Source: Prochilodus magdalenae
Lineage: Eukaryota > Chordata > Actinopteri > Characiformes > Prochilodontidae
Assembly (NCBI GenBank): GCA_024036415.1
Contig: JAMWET010000729.1
Location: 326,001 to 390,000, forward strand
Direction: 5' to 3'
DNA length: 64,000 nt
Shown here: positions 62,061 through 64,000 of the stretch, piece by piece
Layout: each line of letters begins with the position of its first letter
Position numbering within the stretch: the first letter of the stretch is position 1
The notes under the pieces: generated by a model
What the model saw: only the letters and a program-made list of their open reading frames with translations
What the model was told of the DNA's origin: nothing
The model's database searches: none
Made by a program: the position numbers and the translations under genes

Positions 62061-62479
62061 CACTACAATATTAACGTCACATGCAGAGTCTCAATCATGA
62101 CAGCAGTCAATCATTCACTTACATTCTCAGAAGACACGCCCCTCACCAGGTTTGGGTTCTCTTTCAATTCATAATCATTCATAATCATCAGATTCATCCG
62201 CCTGGGGAAAGAGTCCGAAGCACCGCACACATTACGAAACCTTCCTCCACACAGATTGTGCAGTTTCCACCAGAGAGGTTTGAAAACCTGTAAAGACCTT
62301 CAAGGACATTTATAAAGGTTTGTTCCAACAAGTCTCGTATGTCATAACCCTCGCTGAGGTTTAAAGATGGTAAAATGAACAAAGGCAGCTTTGACACTTG
62401 CTTGGAATCAGCCTTTATGAGGTGCTGATTACGATGCCTCCACACACTGATGCATTAGTCGTCTCCAAGGCAGAAGTGG

Positions 62480-63160
62480 GACACTGAAGATGACCCGCTG
62501 CCATTCAGAGTCACTCAGGCATGACACCATCGCAGTCTTTGGCGATGCAGTTGTGGCTGTTGGGTCAGTCAGGCCTGTCCTTGCTTACGGCACATGCATT
62601 GCCCTGTAATCTATTCCGAACTGTGATCTTTGCATGAGCCTTATTTCATTATCTGTCTCAGACCGTCCAGTTCTAACATGTGTCCATAAAAACATGCTTG
62701 ACTAGCAGACCTTGTCCTGTTAATGTGGGATAAGTCACCCGCCGGTCTGAGACTTTCTGGGGTCTTTGTGCTTCTAGTCATAAATAGGTGGATCTTGAGG
62801 TGGAAGAGGTTTGGGAATGCCCGATCTAAGGTCTAATCGGTTGTTTCATGGTAGGGCTCGAGGCTTTTACCATGGCCCTGTTAGAAATCTTTACCGGCTC
62901 ATGTTGTTTCCTTCCTAGTTCAGAGAAATACTAGAGGCTGTTTGCTTTTCCTGTGTCACAATAATTAGTTATACATCGATTTGAAAGTGCTTACACACTG
63001 ACACACAGAGCTGAATAATAAAGAATAACATGAAAATGTGATCAGATTTAAAGATCTAGGTCTAGATACAGTAGAAAAGCTCCAATGTGGTGGCAGTATT
63101 TGACAACTCTACAACTCTTGTACTGCTCTTGGGTCAGTTCAACACTGAATGGAGAATGAG
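62480..63160. other. intergenic, no gene recognised
   Basis: No supported feature. Confidence 0.35.
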
Positions 63161-63170
63161 ATATATGTAT

Positions 63171-63345
63171 ATAAGATAAGATAAGATAAGATAATCCTTT
63201 ATTGATCCCACAGTGGGGAAATTTGCAATGTTACAGCAGTACAGAGGAAAGAACAGAAGTGTCAGGAAATATACAGATAATAAATAAGATCTATATTAAA
63301 AAAGTACAGAAAAATATATAATTAAATACCAAAAATTTGAAACCA
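63171..63345 (-). mobile_element. LINE 3' end with TATC tail
   Basis: On the minus strand AAATTTCCCCACTGTGGGAT, then CAATAAAGGATTATCTTATC repeats. This is a common 3' terminus of fish non-LTR elements, with a TATCT-type tail. No coding part survives. Confidence 0.6.
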
Positions 63346-63390
63346 GAAGACAGTAGTTTTATTGCACATAGTAGATGCATTGCACATGTG

Positions 63391-63408
63391 TATATATATA
63401 TATATATG

Positions 63409-63454
<46 letters not shown>
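63391..63454. repeat. (TA)n(GT)n microsatellite
   Basis: Short TA run followed by about 18 GT units. Confidence 0.95.
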
Positions 63455-63457
<3 letters not shown>

Positions 63458-63549
63458 AATGAGAGAATGAGAGAGAGGCATATGATATATGTTAGTGATT
63501 ACACTATTAAAGTGAAAAGATAAGTGTATTGGTGAAAACTGTACACCTG

Positions 63550-63999
63550 AAAATAGGCTCTACAATACTGTTGGGCCGCCTCTACCTGGACGCAAGATGA
63601 GATATGGTTAGCCATGGAGACATACAGGTTCCATACGGGATCCCGTTGCTGCACATTGGCCCACACATGTTGCAGCTGGGCCTGTAGATCCAACCTCCTC
63701 TCGTAGGTTGCCAAAGCTGGCATTCCAGCTGGTCCTATAAATGCTCGAATGGCGATAGATCTGGTAACTGGGCAGGCCAAGAAAGCATCTGGAGGAGACA
63801 TCCTGGGAACCCTTTGCCGTGTGTGAATGAGCACTGCTGAAAAATCCCAGCTGGAAGCGCTGCCATGGGAAGCAACACATATGGCTGTAGCATGTCCTGC
63901 ACATATCACTGAGCTGTTAGGGTCCCCATCACTATTGGGGTGACCAGCTGTCATATGCAGTGTGTTGCTCCACAGCAAAGGCAGGATTAAAGCCCTCAC
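63550..63999 (-). pseudogene. decayed Tc1-like transposase, cut by window edge
   Basis: The minus strand encodes LQHVWANVQQRDPVWNLYVS followed by MANHISSCVQVE, like the C terminus of Tc1-type transposases (LQxxWxxxxQxxxxNLYxSMxxRIxxCI). Upstream parts (YQIYRHSSIYRTSW; DLSPFEHLWDQLECQLW by frame) appear in other frames, so it carries frameshifts. It runs off the right edge. Confidence 0.6.
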
Positions 64000-64000
64000 C

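Overview
The window is nuclear DNA from a teleost fish, probably an otophysan (the group of characins, electric knifefishes, catfishes and relatives). Evidence: GT-AG spliced genes with long introns; fish-type Tc1 elements, tRNA-derived SINEs and L2-like LINE ends; palindromic MITEs of kinds I remember from otophysan genomes; and many long AT, CT/GA, ATT and 28-bp arrays. The otophysan placement is inference.

Only three protein-coding genes can be read with confidence. From left to right: neurturin (nrtn, + strand, two coding exons, 19858-21335, 234 aa), a secreted GDNF-family ligand of the GFRalpha/RET receptor system; calcyphosin (caps, + strand, four coding exons, 30430-33427, 187 aa), an EF-hand calcium sensor; and RAN-binding protein 3 (ranbp3, - strand, 17 coding exons from 55415 down to 35646, 532 aa), a nuclear cofactor of CRM1/exportin-1. 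In every gene the splice phases join without a break. The same three genes lie together on human 19p13.3, so this is conserved microsynteny and not an operon-like functional unit. caps and ranbp3 are convergent and their 3' ends are close.

Layout: 1-19.8 kb has no recognisable gene. It holds two SINEs (1.9-2.4 kb), compound CT/TA arrays (4.4-4.9 and 7.5-8.2 kb), two internally deleted sister Tc1 elements (5679-6213 and 10758-11293), Tc1 and LINE scraps, a roughly 1.9-kb array of a 28-bp minisatellite (12.3-14.2 kb), a homeodomain-motif-rich stretch (15.7-16.1 kb) and an AT array with palindromes (17.6-18.1 kb). nrtn follows, then an ATT array (23.1-23.6 kb), a LINE 3' end (25.6-26.25 kb) and a GA array (28.7-29.15 kb) before caps. 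The 20-kb ranbp3 gene carries several intronic repeats. Upstream of ranbp3 (55.4-64 kb) are a hAT-like element, MITEs, a large inverted repeat, a SINE-like repeat, an LTR-element fragment with a tRNA-Leu-type primer site, and a decayed Tc1 transposase at the right edge.

I found no convincing new biological system. The observations most worth checking are X-box (RFX)-like motifs upstream of the ciliary gene caps, CTCF-like motifs upstream of ranbp3 (one a consensus match inside a hAT-like element), a LINE and SINEs sharing the same 3' tail, an upstream ORF that overlaps the nrtn start codon, and a possible 15-nt microexon in ranbp3.
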